Positions 20,641 through 32,110 of a DNA stretch of 64,000 nucleotides are shown here, piece by piece. How positions within the stretch are numbered: position 1 is the stretch's first letter; each line of letters begins with the position of its first letter. The stretch comes from Sycon ciliatum (lineage: Eukaryota; Porifera; Calcarea; Leucosolenida; Sycettidae), in NCBI RefSeq assembly GCF_964019385.1, contig NC_088655.1, forward strand, positions 22,773,627-22,837,626, read 5' to 3'. Under the pieces are notes generated by a model. It did no database searches. It was not told where the DNA came from and saw nothing but the letters and a program-made list of their open reading frames with translations. Made by a program: the position numbers and the translations under genes.

Positions 20641-21728
20641 ACTGGCTCCAGGGACATCTTCTTGCCTGGCTCAGAAGGTACCTCACCAACCACATGCTCC
20701 AGGCTGTAGTGAGCAGACAGTCCTCCTCTGCTTACCCCATCATGTCAGGCGTCCCCCAGGGTAGCATCTTGGGCCCGACTTTATTCCTTCTCTACACGAA
20801 TGATGCTGAGGATCATCTACCTGCTGGGGCCCAGCTTGCTGCATATGCTGATGACACCACATTGTACAAGTGCATATCGACCCATACTGCCGTACCCGAA
20901 GTTGTTACCATACTCCAGCTTGCTGTAAATGCGCTGGCAGATTGTGGAATGGCCTGGCACATTAGGTTTAAACCTACAATGTCTCAGTCCCTCCTGATTT
21001 CCCACCATCGCAACACAGTCGTCGGCACCGATTGTATTCCGGGGCACAGTTGTTCCGGAAGTCGACCAGCTGAAGCTGCTGGGTGTGCTGTTTGACCAAC
21101 ACCTGTCGTTCACAGCTCATATCAGGCAATTGGCTATTCGAGGTTCGCAGCGTCTCGGCTTCCTCTGGAAAGCCTCGCGAGTGCTGGACTCCAGGTGCCG
21201 TGGAGTGATCTGCAAGGGCTTTGTCCGCCCGGTTTTGGAGTACGGTATAATGCTCGTGTGGATGAGCGCTGCATCCACCACTCTGGCTCGCCTCACTGCC
21301 ATCCAACACCGTGGCCTTCACCTAATCGGTGATGGAGCCTACCTCCCTAGCTTGGACACCCGCAGAATGGTCGGAGCATTCTGCTTTCTGTACAAGCTCC
21401 ACTTTTCTGTACAAGCTCCACTTTTCAACTGGCCCAGACATGCTGCTCACCCTAAGGCCTTCTTCCACCCCGAGCGACCAACACATCACGCCATAGCCGA
21501 CGCACACAAAAGGATCCCTCACACCAGTTCCAGCTCACTTCCACTCTTCCGCTCAGAGCACTGAATGATGTCCTTCGGTCCTTCCCTGACGCTGTTGTGG
21601 AGGTCTGGAACCAGCTCCCGCAGTGCGTTCTGCTGAACCAACCAAACAAGGAAAGGACTGCAGACGTTCAAAGAAAAGGTCAACGCCCACCTGCGCCATA
21701 CCCGCTGGGAGGGCAACGGACAGGCTAT
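20640..21728 (+). pseudogene. LINE fragment (family 1), RT core to 3' end
   Basis: The frame at 20694-21095 holds the GVPQGSILGPTLFLLY motif and catalytic YADD. A frameshift near 21060 leads to 21085-21564 with LLFDQHLSFTAHI, RLGFLWKASRVLD and the C-terminal thumb (VRPVLEYG, LARLTAIQHRGLHLIG). A further shift leads to WNQLPQCVL-like sequence ending near 21720, followed by (ATT)n. Upstream palm motifs are lost. It is close to the fragments at 25430 and at 38397/41313, so this is an abundant family here. Confidence 0.82.
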
Positions 21729-21759
<31 letters not shown>

Positions 21760-21830
21760 TATAAGCTTGTTCGCGTTGACATCACCAAGCAAGCATGGCT
21801 AGTCTTCGCATAAGCCAAATGAACAAAAGA
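21729..21830 (-). repeat. 3' tail of a (TAA)n-tailed repeat, minus strand
   Basis: The minus strand reads cttggtgatgtcaacgcgaacaagc then (TAA)n. The same end occurs at about 43850-44025 and 44740-44830. The two elements here (this one and the family 1 LINE) meet tail to tail at the ATT tract. Confidence 0.6.
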
Positions 21831-22014
21831 AATGAAGAACGAGCGAGGCCAATGAGGTGAAATGGTTTTCGGTGTACTGACCAAGAACCGTACTTTTCAT
21901 CCTCGAACCCAGGTGACAGGTCTACACGTCGAGTTTTGGCCAAAAAACGTGCAGCCGAACCTCTCTATTAGTAGCTTATGTGTGTGTTGGGACACACACA
22001 CACATACGGTGCAG

Positions 22015-22440
22015 TCATTCAGTACTCCCGAAGAGAACAGAAATGGTCATGTTGGACTTCGTGGATATGGCGGAGTTGCTAACCTTGTGCGTAATGGCGT
22101 CTTCCCTTATGTCTTGCATCGCCTCGACCGTGACCAGGCGAACTTTGAAGAAGTTTGGTTGGAACTTGGTTCTCCAAGCCTCCAGTCGCGAAACTCCATC
22201 ATTGTCTGCTGTGCATATCGACCCACTTGCCAAACCTCTGCCCAGAACTTCCTGCACAGAATTACTAACACAGTCCATGATGCTCCAGGCAATTGCGGAG
22301 GCCTTTTCTTTACGTCACAGGAGATTTTAATACTCACTGCGTTACGTGGTGGTCACATGACCACATTAGCCCAGCCTGTGAAGCGTTCCACATGCGTTTA
22401 TCTCTTGTTTGGTCTGACCTAAATGGTTGATTTCCCAACA
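22015..22440 (+). pseudogene. LINE apurinic-type endonuclease fragment
   Basis: The plus frame contains GGVANLVRNGVFPYVL, EEVWLELGS and IIVCCAYRPTC, matching the central strands of LINE AP-type endonucleases (GGValyVr..., eslWiel, lvccvYRPP). Near the end LRGGHMTT appears. A second copy on the other strand is at 24650-24962. The GDFN motif is damaged here. Confidence 0.72.
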
Positions 22441-23060
22441 TGCCTTGACCTGCTTTTCATGCATGAGGAGTATCGTTGGATATTGACGTCCGGTTTTGTA
22501 CATTTTGTTTTCGCGAAGCTTCCCCTGTCCTATATCTCTGATATTGTTGACCCATCCAAGTTGGGTGGCGTGTTACTTTGCTGCTTCGAATTGTAGTTAG
22601 ACCGCATTGTCATGATTGTTATTAACTGGTCATGTCATCGTCCTGTAACAGTCGCCGTTCTTTGTTGTCGTGGGACTTAGATTGTGCACATTTTCACTGC
22701 GCTCGCCTTCGCCTCTTCGGTCCTACACAACGTTGAACCTTACAAGTTGGAAGGCTCTTGGTTTGCGCACTGGAGGTGTGTTAGAGCTAGGTATCAGGTG
22801 GCTGAATGTCTCAGAAGCCTGTCAGTTATGTGCCCTATTATCGCACTTTATGACTGCTTATCATCTTTTTACAGTCTTGGATAGTTGCTGTTTAACTCGT
22901 TCTCATGTGTTTTCTTCTGGTTTTTTTTTACATTTACATGTATTACTGGCAGTCACACTGTGCATCTACTGCTTACACAGCTGCATAAAGCCGTTTATTA
23001 TTTTTTCGGCAACGCAGATGATGATGATGATGACTGGCTCAGTATCCGAGTTAAAATATT
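22441..23060 (+). repeat. Dispersed repeat, LINE 3' region
   Basis: Blocks such as gacccatccaagttgggtggcgtgttactttgctgcttcgaattgtag, ttggtttgcgcactggag and ggatagttgctg recur at 37870-38110 (plus), 41690-42000 (minus), 56500-56700 (minus) and partly at 57750-57800. Copies end in (TAA)n or (GAT)n. It follows directly on the endonuclease fragment, so it is probably the 3' untranslated region of the same LINE family joined to it by internal deletion. Confidence 0.6.
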
Positions 23061-23814
23061 GATGACCATACAACAGTGCATTTCAATTATATTGACACCT
23101 GGCATATTTAGAATAGAAGAAATCACATGGCATTTTGAATTTATTTCAAATGGGCTGGAGCTTTTGAGAATTTTGGAGTAATTTTGACCAGGTCCTTCCC
23201 CCAAGCACACTCATATAGATTTTTAAGCCGTCGGATAACAAACGCCCAAATTAGAATTTTTTGTGCATAAACTTGCCATAAAGTGATCACAGATTTTATG
23301 TAGTAACTTATAGTTGCTGGGATAGCGGATTTTTGAAACCACTCGTCTTTAATAATATTTTGAAAATGCACTGTAGCGTACTTGCTTTGCACGCAGCCTA
23401 GCCAGGAAGTACGCCGTCGCGCATGCAAACAAGTTTCCTGTTTCCCACGCATTCTTTGCAGGATGCATTGCTAGAGCATCCCTTTTCTTCCGCATGTGTG
23501 TACACCACACCACTCGACTCAGGTGTCCAGACAGTCCAGTATCAACACATGTTTTCGTACTCTTCCTCCTAGCCACTAAGCCCTGTGTCTTGCTGGACGC
23601 GTGACTTTGTTCACGGCTGGAAGAAGGCCTGCGTTGGTAAGTTGTGATCATCACCACAAGACACAGAATTTGGATAGACAACGTCTTCAGATCCTGAGAT
23701 CAACGTTTGTAAAAGAGACAATATTCGACTGAACAGTTTCTCAGGGAGATCTGAATCTTAGTAATCATCGGTCGTGCCCAATTCGGGTCACGGCGAAAAC
23801 CTTGTGCCAGCAAT
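23061..23814. other. Probable promoter and 5' region of the Ig gene; nothing specific seen
   Basis: This stretch precedes the first coding exon at 23815. No TATA-like box at a plausible distance, initiator or CpG feature was convincing. The frames on the minus strand have no motif. Transcription start is unknown. Confidence 0.3.
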
Positions 23815-23896
23815 ATGACCGGCCTTATCCCCACAGAAAAGCGTGCAGGGTGGACCAGATGGATCGCGGCAATCCTGACGCTGTCCATACTCCTAG
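23815..23896 (+). CDS. Ig/mucin gene exon 1: signal peptide
   Basis: An ATG opens 27 codons: MTGLIPTEKRAGWTRWIAA followed by ILTLSILL, then one base (G) before the donor gtaagt. The product has a basic n-region (KR, R) and a hydrophobic core of about twelve residues (WIAAILTLSILL), which is the form of a signal peptide or signal anchor. The exon ends in phase 1, exactly the phase needed by the next recognised exon at 25116 and by every mucin-like and Ig exon downstream. The alternative reading is an internal exon from the acceptor ccccacag at about 23836, which would code for the same hydrophobic stretch. I choose the ATG because the frame is open across that acceptor. Confidence 0.6.
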
Positions 23897-24649
23897 GTAA
23901 GTTGCGACCACAACCTCCATAATCCACGATTTATTGATCCATCAAGTCTTATAGTGTGTCCTGAAGTGTGTCCTTTTTATGAGTATTATCGCATTTTGGT
24001 CTCAGAGGAAACCATCAAGTATTACTTTGACTTTGATATCACAATTTGATGGAGAAGTTCATGGCCATGGAGGGAGATGATATGGGAAAACAATAATATT
24101 ATGTCGATAAATTCAAGGTGCTACCAAAACTCGAACGATTCATCTTCAGTAATATTTCATCAATACAAACAACTAAGCGTTTTCGGTGAATCCCCATCTC
24201 AGTGCCCGTTCAACCGCATGAAGAAGTTCCATAAGTACTCTTCTATAGCGCTGCTCAATGAACTCCATTCACGTCGTTCAGTACGCGCCGGGCGTTGCAG
24301 CCCTAGAACTGCGATAAGCGGGGTGAGAAATGGTGACAAGCACGACATTGAGTGAGGCGACTGGACTATGATATACATATTTTATATATAATTATTTATT
24401 ATTTAAAGGATTTCCCAAAGGCATAGCCTATCGGGGGATCTTCTAACATTGAAAATGATCATTGATTTTATACTTGTGAAGCGACTTGTGCAGGCAAATA
24501 TATGCTGTTTATAATGAGCGCGATATTATGTCCGAAATTCTGAAACAGAAGTTCATTGAGCAGGACTGCACTTACGTTCTGTGTGCACCAGAAGACTGGT
24601 AGAAAAACTAAGACAATGGGTACGCCAAATGTAACTTTTTGGACCATCC

Positions 24650-24962
24650 TCAAGCCATCATGTCTGCGTTGAATGCATTCTTGGCCTGACAATCGCGGTA
24701 CTTGCGGTACGTGGGTTTCGACGGTTTACTTAGAATTTCTTCTTTTCTTTTTCTCCCTCCCGGCCGGGCTAGTGTGGTCATGTGACCACCACGTAACGAG
24801 TGAGCATTGAAATCTCCTGTGACGTAAAGATCGACCTCCGCAGTTGCCTGGGGCATCAGGGACCGTGTTAGGAATTCTGCGCAGGAAGGCAAATGGGCAG
24901 AGGTTTGGAAAGGGGGTCGAGTTATTGTTGTTTCCTGTTTGACCCTCTTTGAAGTGGCTCAT
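24650..24962 (-). pseudogene. LINE endonuclease fragment with GDFNAH motif
   Basis: The minus strand carries VTGDFNAHSLRGGHMTTLARPG, and in another frame RRIPNTVPDAPGNCGG. GDFNAH is the conserved catalytic Asp/Asn motif of AP-type LINE endonucleases. NTVxDAPGNCGG and RGGHMTT are shared with the fragment at 22015-22440, so both are the same family. It is frameshifted and lies in intron 1 of the Ig gene. Confidence 0.75.
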
Positions 24963-25115
24963 TTTACTGTTGAAGCAACAAACTTAAATGAATCAAACTT
25001 CATTAAACGCAGCACAAGTAGAGTTCAGGTGAACGGAACCCTTTCCGACAGCTATTCAGCACAAAAGTTTTGAATCCTACAGCGTTTTTACATATTTCTC
25101 AAATTTCTCCGCTAG

Positions 25116-25184
25116 GAACCACCTCAAGCAATTCACAAACTACGGACGATGGCACATCGTCATTGCCTTCATTCCCCACTGTTG
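25116..25184 (+). CDS. Ig/mucin gene exon 2: Ser/Thr-rich segment
   Basis: The acceptor tttctccgctag and donor G|gtaaga bound 69 nt of open sequence in phase 1-1. It codes for TTSSNSQTTDDGTSSLPSF and PTV. It is rich in Ser and Thr and so a candidate for O-glycosylation. It is unlike the later mucin-like exons in sequence but like them in phase, size and composition. Joined to exon 1 it follows directly on the hydrophobic core, so this would be the mature N-terminus. Confidence 0.6.
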
Positions 25185-25429
25185 GTAAGATCTTGTTTTT
25201 GTTTCTTTTAGTTTTTACTAAAAGCCATGTGGTGCACGCAATAGCAACATGCAGCAGCCATGGTGGTGGGGGCCAGGCGCTCCGTCGACCAACTGATAAA
25301 ATGTGTAATGAAAGTATGAGGGAAAGAAAAAAGAACAGGGGGAGCGGGTGGGGGGGGGGGGGGGTGGTTAGATTGAGAAAGAGAGAGTAAATGTACACGA
25401 GAGCCTGTAGTTCAGCAAGTTCATGTAGC

Positions 25430-26290
25430 AGGTTTACAAGGCGACGGTTGCTTGCATCCAGTTGCGGGACAACAGGTGATGGTGGACCATCTTCTTGAAC
25501 TGCAGTATCCCGTCCTTGTATGGCTGCTGTGCGAGGATTCTCCGAGGCAGGGAGTTCCATGCGCTCAGCACTCAAGCAGGGAAAGCCTAGGCCATGGGTG
25601 AGCGGGAACGGCGAGGCAGGCTACATGCCAAGGGAAAGTCGTGTGACTGGCGTCGCTGGGAGGACAGACGGGTGTTGGGGGTTTCATCAGCCAGCTGGAG
25701 TGGCTTGGGCATAATCGCTTTCAAGGGGCTCGTAGGTGGAAGGAAGAAGAGCTTGTACAGGAAGCTCAGGGCCGCCACCCTGCGCCTATGCTCCAGGCTT
25801 GGTACGGAGACTCCAGGGCCTATCAGCGTTAGTGCCCTGCGTTGTACTGCGTCCAGGCGGGCCAGTGGAGACCACATCCAGACCAGGCAGCAGTACTCCA
25901 AGGCTGGCCGCATGAAGCCGTTGTAAACGGCCAGGTGCTGTCAGAAGTGGTGACACCCTCCGGAGAAAGTAGAGGCATTGGGGGCATTGGGAAAGTTATT
26001 TTCCACTCAGCACCCCATCGGTCGATAAAGTCCACGGCAAGCTGAAGCCGGGTCGCACTATCCGCGATGTAGCACGTGGCCGCAATGCATTGGTAGACTG
26101 TCGTGTCGTCTGCGTATACAGCCAGAGAGGTACTATCCGGTATTACTTCCTCACAGTCGTTTACGTAAACCAGAAACAGGGTTGGACCCAAGATGCTGCC
26201 TTGGGGGACCCCAGCAATCACAGGGTATTCCGATGACTGTTGTCCTCCGACTTGTGCAGTACTCTTTGGATTACCCCCCTTTTCATTGGG
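25430..26290 (-). pseudogene. LINE fragment (family 1), RT core to C-terminus
   Basis: The frame at 25829-26221 has AGVPQGSILGPTLFLVYVND and the catalytic YADD. A frameshift leads to 25587-25913 with MRPALEYCCLVW, LARLDAVQRRALTLIG and LYKLFFLPP, and another to the WNSLPRRIL-like end near 25500. It is 5'-truncated. Upstream, the segment 25185-25430 holds a G-run (25346-25363) and purine-rich sequence. Confidence 0.82.
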
Positions 26291-26539
26291 CAGATCTGCC
26301 CGTTTGGTTTGCGAATTAAAATAAACACAACAACAAATGTATGTGCTGCTTGTTTTAGTTCCCCACCCTAACCTCCCACCCTACCAAGTCCGAGTTTCTG
26401 GATCTGACATCTGCTTCGGACTCCGCTGCCGAGTCGGCAGCTGGGATCCCTCGTCCACGACAGCGAGGACTTGGAGCTGAGAAAAACCCTCGCATCAAGT
26501 GCGTACTATGGCAGAATGTATAATCTGTAGCTGCGGCAT

Positions 26540-27030
26540 GAAAAAGTAGGTGAGCAGAGGCGCATCAGGCTGTGTAACTCGCTCGTTCCGCTTGTTCCGG
26601 TGTACAACTGCGCGACATGGGGGCTCACGGCAGCTCAGGCAGAGTCATTGGAGATGTTTCAGCGGAAACAGCTCCGACGGCTACTTGTCGTTGTCTGTCC
26701 GGCCAAGAACTCAAACGCCCAGCTTTATGAGAGGTGCAAAACTGCGCCACTGTCTGACATCCTCGACAGAAGGAGATGGCAGCTAACCGGTCACATAATC
26801 ATTCTCCTCGTGGACAGAGACGCACCACCATGGATCGCGATGACGGGCGATTTTGAAGGTGACACTAAGGGTGGACGCGGCCGTCCACGGACATCACTAG
26901 CGACGCGATTGACAAGCGACTTACAGAGAAGGAGCATTGAGTTGAAGCAGGGCGGTCAGCTGGAGAACTAGAGGACCATCGCTCGTGATACGCCCGCTTG
27001 GAGATGGCTGGCGGACCATCCGTGATCTGG
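26540..27030 (+). pseudogene. LINE 3' end, ORF2 tail
   Basis: The plus frame reads VYNCATWGLTAAQ, EMFQRKQLRRLL, RCKTAPLSDILDRRRWQLTGHI and GGRGRPRTSLATRL, ending around an RDTPAWRWLAD block in the next frame. This is the same C-terminal module as at 5391-6010, from a related element. No catalytic residues are left. The stretch 27031-27550 shows only a short doubled phrase (cactggcaca-gtgccaagaaaga) near 27172 and no gene. Confidence 0.72.
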
Positions 27031-27553
27031 GGTCACAGGCCATAAAAATAGGAAAAAGTAATTTATCGTGTCCGTTCCCAAAGGGAACTCACGACGGCCG
27101 CTGACACCCGGTAAACCCTAGCGGCAGGTGTAGCGCCTAACGGTGGGAGTAAGTGGATAAGTCTCACAACCACTGGCACACGTGCCAAGAAAGATCCCAT
27201 CACTGGCACAAGTGCCAAGAAAGACCCCTCCACAGGCCATCGGCTAACTATATGAATTTTTACATCGGGAATGGAATTTACAATGGATAGAACGTCATCG
27301 ATGACGTCAGTGATACAGAACGCCCATAATGCATGTACTTTAATGGTGCGTCCATGGAGCTATGAAGCCGAGACCTCTGGTGGGCGGAGCTTAATGGGCC
27401 CCAGCACCACACTCAAGTATTCACCCCGGTGCCTGGAGATATGTGGATTTTGTAGAAAAAAACAGTAAAAAACAGACGTCAGTAATCAGACAGTGAGCCA
27501 AAGAAAATATGAAATTGAAACAAGGAAAACCGTGGGGCACAAGTTATGCGTTA

Positions 27554-27867
27554 AGCTGTGTTCACAACTGGCGCGTGTACGCGTGAAACCACGGGTTTGT
27601 GCATATTTTGCTGGCTTTTGGGGCGCCATGCGTACGGGAACGCACCGAAATGGAAATTCCGACATGTTGGAATTTTCAGCACGTAACAGGCGCGTATCAG
27701 CGTACATGCCAGTCACATTGACTGTCCAGGTCAAAACATTAGTACTCGAAGGTGCCTCAAGCGTTGAATACGACTCGGATTGCTGTTTTTTGTTAAAGGC
27801 TGAGCACGCGTTTGGGCACGCATGAACCGCAAGCGTGCCGCGTCCACGCGCCAGTTGGAACACAACT
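27554..27867. mobile_element. PIF/Harbinger-like MITE with TTA duplication
   Basis: Inverted ends AGCTGTGTTCACAACTGGCG (left) and the complement of AGTTGTGTTCCAACTGGCGC (right) are flanked by TTA at 27551-27553 and 27868-27870. The 3-bp TTA duplication is characteristic of the PIF/Harbinger group. At 314 bp it has no transposase. The overlapping frames on both strands are by-products of the inverted structure. Confidence 0.85.
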
Positions 27868-27870
27868 TTA

Positions 27871-28719
27871 GAGTCCACCAACTAAACCAGATTTTGATCT
27901 GTCAGACGTGCACAAGGTAGCACCAGAGTGACAAAGAGTGCTGAGACATTCAACGGCAAGGAAGCGAGCTTGACTCGGAGCTGCTCTAATTTGCTCGCGC
28001 ACTTCTCCAACTATTTTGAAGTGAAATAACAAAAGAAAGAAATGTTAAAGAAAGAAAAAGAAGCCCCCCCCCCCCCCACCCCTTGGCTGCATCTTCTTGC
28101 ATGTGTGCCTTTATCCAACGCCATGTGTTCTGGTACTTCTGCTTCTTGACCTAAAGTACAGGTACTTGAAATAGCTGTCAAAAGCCCGTAAAGTCGTTAA
28201 TCAAGCAGTGAATTTGACCTCGGGGCACTAATATCTTGTCGCTATTCTCGAATTGTCCTTACTCAGATAGTCGTGATATGCGAAGTGAAACGTCTCCAGT
28301 TAGATGGGACTTTGCTCTGGGCATGGAAATTCAGTCGTTATTATCGAATGGTCGTTATATCCGCAGTCGTGATTAGCGAAGTTGACTCAATCCCGTACCT
28401 ATGTATTTGCGAGGGTGTTCCGCGGAACAGTACACGTGCATATGGTCCATCTGTGAAGGAAATGTGCACGGAAATGTGAATATGACAGTCAATGATTTAG
28501 TTTGAACTAATTGCAATGTATGGACTCGGATGCAGAGCCAATGATCAATTTAAAGCTGTAGGCAGTTGAGTGCACACCCAAGACGTCCTTGAGCTGATAG
28601 CCAGTTAGTTGTAGAAAGTCAGTGCTGTCGGTCAGTTTTGTGCAATTTTATCGCATGAGAGCTGATGGTCAAATAACTGGTGGTGTTAGTGGACATTATA
28701 GCGTCACTTCTAGGTCCTT
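27871..28719. other. Intron sequence, nothing specific
   Basis: A C-run lies at about 28061-28077. The phrase with gctgagacattcaacg near 27940 is a distant copy of the LINE 3' repeat. No exon seen. Confidence 0.4.
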
Positions 28720-28990
28720 GGTGTGTTATAACTGAACGTGTCCTCGACGTTGTAGACAAACGCGTTTGCCAGAGAGCCCTTTCACTACTCATTATTTTCG
28801 CGATTGAGCCAATTCCCCGAAACACTGTGTATTGAGCAGGGAGTGGTGCTTTCTTGCAGGTTTGCCGAGAGGAAGGTGCGACGTGCTCCTCGTGTGATCC
28901 GGATGGCAGTCGTGAGTCAGTCAAATGTCAAGTTCGGCAAGAAGCGTGTGTTCCTAGTTGGAACAATCAACTTCAGAGCCAATTCACAGT
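28720..28990 (+). repeat. Dispersed repeat (also at 44905-45140, 45440-45520, 58575-58745)
   Basis: The blocks cgaaacactgtgtattgagcag, ggtgctttcttgcaggtttgccg and cggatggcagtcgtgagtcag return inverted at 44950-45110 and direct at 58575-58740. One end of the family reads aattgtgtgttgctccctac. The left part here (28725-28790) is also a remnant of the intron unit duplicated around the mucin-like exons. No coding capacity; class unknown. Confidence 0.6.
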
Positions 28991-29439
28991 CTACACAAAT
29001 ACACATATTGTCATATCTCTGCTCTCCTTTCGCCATTTCTCACAAAAAAACACTCTCTGGAAAGCTATGGCAGCTATGGACTCGTAGAAACTACAGCACC
29101 AAGCGCCATTCGTGTGTGCCGCCCCGTGATGAATAATACGTTATCAAACTCAAACAAATATGCGCAGCGCGACCCGTCACGAGCGGCTCACCGAATTGTA
29201 AAATCGTGGCTCGTCGAAACCAGACGAACTTCTTTGGAAAGTGCCTAAAAGCCGAAGGATTTCCAGCAACCCTCTCGATACCAGCCATTCAAATATCGAC
29301 GTTAAAATTACAGGAGTGCTTGTTTGACAAACACATGACGTAAATATTTGACATTCTGAACCACGTTTTGCATCCTTTCTTGTGCATCTTTTTCTCGTCT
29401 ATCCGTATTATTCCTTCTATACGTAATCAATCACCTCAG

Positions 29440-29505
29440 CCTATTTACCGACGTCGGGAGGTAGCACTGCACCGCCAACAACCCAAGCACCTGGTACTTC
29501 AATTG
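29440..29505 (+). CDS. Ig/mucin gene exon 3: Pro/Thr-rich segment (repeat unit 1)
   Basis: The acceptor atcacctcag and donor G|gtaagg bound 66 nt, phase 1-1, coding for YLPTSGGSTAPPTTQAP and GTSI. The core STAPPTTQ is shared by four exons in this window (29440, 29859, 33113, 44066), each with near-identical acceptor and donor surroundings, so exon and intron were duplicated together. The product is a mucin-like, probably O-glycosylated linker. Every copy length is divisible by three (66, 60, 66, 60), so skipping any one keeps the frame. Confidence 0.7.
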
Positions 29506-29535
29506 GTAAGGCCGTGCACTTTCTTTGTTGAGGTT

Positions 29536-29740
29536 TTTAAAAGTCAATGTCTCTAAAGAGTAAAATAATATCAACCGATGATTTACATGAAAATTGCTTT
29601 AACTGAATGTATTCTCGACATTGTTTTTAAAAGTCAATGTCTCTAAAGAGTAAAATAATATCAACCGATGATTTACATGAAAATTGTTTTAACTGAATGT
29701 ATTCTCGACATTGTATAGACAAATGCGTTTGCCTTAAAGC
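29536..29740 (+). repeat. Tandem duplication of ~95 bp of intron
   Basis: The block from tttttaaaagtcaatgtctc to actgaatgtattctcgacattg occurs twice in a row and again, diverged, after the exons at 33113 and 44066. It is the intron part of the duplicated exon unit. Confidence 0.8.
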
Positions 29741-29858
29741 GCATTATGGAGAGCCTGTTGAACAGATACTTGACGTACAATTTTGAGATGGTGAACCGGG
29801 TTTTGCATTTTTCCCCTTTTATCCGTCTATTCCTTCTATCCGCAACCAATCACCACAG

Positions 29859-29918
29859 GAAATTCACCAACGTCGGACGGTAGCAGTGCACCGCCAACAA
29901 CCCAAACATCTTCAATTG
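29859..29918 (+). CDS. Ig/mucin gene exon 4: Pro/Thr-rich segment (repeat unit 2)
   Basis: The acceptor aatcaccacag and donor G|gtaagc bound 60 nt, phase 1-1, coding for NSPTSDGSSAPPTTQTSSI. Compared with the exon at 29440 it lacks two codons (AP/GT region), so length differences stay in frame. The preceding intron (pyrimidine tract ttccttctatccgcaaccaatc) is nearly the same as before the other copies. Confidence 0.7.
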
Positions 29919-30199
29919 GTAAGCTGGCATTTCCTTGTTTGAAGTTTTTAAGAGTCAATATCTGTAAGTATATAATATAACCTAACCAGTTGATTATACG
30001 GGAAATGTAAACCTGTATATTGGTTTATATTTCCCATAATTATACTCAACTGAGTAGGTTATAATGCTTATACTGAGCTGCATACGAACTCCCCTCTCCC
30101 CCACAAAGGTAGAGGTTGGAGTTCTAATCGACAACCATGGCTCGATGAGTCTTTCTTTCACCAACCGCTTTCTGTCGTGCATTAGTCCTTTGTAGAAGT

Positions 30200-31560
30200 C
30201 AGGAGACCCTAGAGTGCCACTCAAATACCACCCAGTATCCTTATTGCCTTTTATATCTCGCATTCTGGAACACTTTGTGAAAAAGAAGCTCCTAGAATAT
30301 CTCACAATGCATGAACTTCATCCGAAAACTAAGTTTGCGTATCGGAAGTGTCACTCGACGCAGGATGCACTTGTACTTGCCGTCAACAGGTGGGTGCTTG
30401 CAGACTCAAATCGCCGCTTCATAAGCATCGTCATGGTAGATATGAGTAAAGCCTTTGATCGTGTGCAGCATGAACGACTCATCTCTGAGTTGCATTCCCT
30501 TGGTATCTCATCTAGTGCTCTACAATGGTTTTGTAGCTATCTGACTGAAAGAAGTCAAGAAGTTCGAATTGCAAACTCGGTCTCCTCGTCACTGAGTCGT
30601 CAGTGCTTTTGTTCCCGTGGTGTGCCACAGGGCAAGTACTTGGTCCCTTGCTGTTTGTTCTATGCACACGCCACTTAGATGCCATTCTGCCTGAACAAGT
30701 CATCCACCAAGAGTTTTCTGGTGACATCATAATTATTATTAGTTCTCCGACAGCGATCTCAACACTGTGAGCCGACAGCTCAGTGCAGCTCGCACTTCTG
30801 TATCACGTTGGCCTGCTGTAATGGGGCTCTTCGTGTTGTTCAATGCGAAGAAGACGCAAGTCATGGTCATCCAGCCCCGTTGACAGAGAGCTGCCACGCC
30901 TGATGTATGCTGTGGTCAGGACGCCCTCAACGTTACCCCTCCTGCTAAGTACCTTGGGGTGGTCATTGATTGCGAGCAATCATGGAAGCCGCATGTGGAC
31001 AATGTGACTAAGCGAACTGCCCAGACCATTGGTCAGCTCTGGCGCCATGGTCGTTCCCTGAGTTTATCAGCCAGACGGTCGTGGTTCATTAGCATGATCA
31101 GCAGCCATCTCTTCTCTGCTTCTATCGTTTTCTATCCTTGCCTCACATTGCAGTTGTTGGATCGCTTGGTCAAGATATTCAACTCCGGAGTTTTCCAGGT
31201 GCCGTCTACCACCCCTTCATCCCCTCTTCTCTGTCGACTTGATCTTCTTACTCTCACTCAGATATATCAGCAAACACTATTATTGTTTCCCCACAGATGT
31301 CTTGGTGCTGAAATGACCAGTAGTCTTTTCAGCACTTTCTTTGATTTGGTCAATGGTCGTGCCACGCGTGGTCAGGCTTCACATCTGCTTCGTGTCTCGT
31401 TTTTGCTGGGTCATTCCGGTCGATCCGCTGTTCAGTTCATTGGTAGTGTGTACTAGAACTGCCTGCCGCCTGATGTCCACTCCATCACAATTCCTTCTGC
31501 ATTTCAGAAAGCAATTACAAACGATATCTTAAACTCTCTTACCCTCTCCTAAGATCTCAA
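30200..31560 (+). pseudogene. LINE reverse transcriptase (family 2), several frameshifts
   Basis: The frame at 30214-30678 has YHPVSLLPFISRILE, FAYRKCHSTQDAL and VMVDMSKAFDRVQHERL and reaches GVPQGK before a frameshift. The region of the YADD box (about 30715-30750) is disrupted. The thumb (YLGVVIDCEQSWKPHVDNV, RTAQTIGQLWRHG) follows at 30940-31456 and ends in the C-terminal tail near 31530. It is close to the LINE at 9452-11727 (AFDRV, SSALQWF), so the two are probably one CR1/Jockey-like family. The copy is dead. From 31561 to 32100 nothing was recognised. Confidence 0.82.
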
Positions 31561-32110
31561 AGATTCATAACTGTCAACATTCTCTCAACCCTGGAACCTT
31601 TGGATCAGTTGTATCATTTTCATGAAGCACCTCATCAAATTCAAATTCGTTCCTTGTAGTACTCCCTCTTTGATTTGTTTCCGTCTTATCTTTGTGCTTG
31701 GCTCATCAGTGTATTTTCCTCTTCCTCCTTTTTATCATTATCGCTATCTTCATAACTTTGCGAGGACTGTGGCAATACGGCTAGTGAGAAGGCATATTTT
31801 GCCTGTGCTTCTGGTGAAGTTAAATATAGCTAAACAAAACAAACATAGAAAACAACTTGTGCAGAGCAAGTACAAGACTAGTACACTTGACCACTTGCAA
31901 GTACAGTGCATACAGTGCAGTACCATCAGAAACACGCTTTGTGACTAGGTTAGTAGTTACATTGGAGGTAACAGCTATGCGCCAAGTAAGTTAGTTTGGT
32001 TTGAACGCACAGTGACCGTTACTGCGCGCAGAGCTCACCGCGCGGGATCGGTAAAAGAACTGCTATTGTTTGCTCATTAGAGTTCGTCTCCTTTCCAAAG
32101 TAAGAGTAAA

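Noticed and set aside
27486..27881. 131-codon minus-strand and 110-codon plus-strand frames
   Set aside because: They coincide with the Harbinger-like MITE and reflect its structure.
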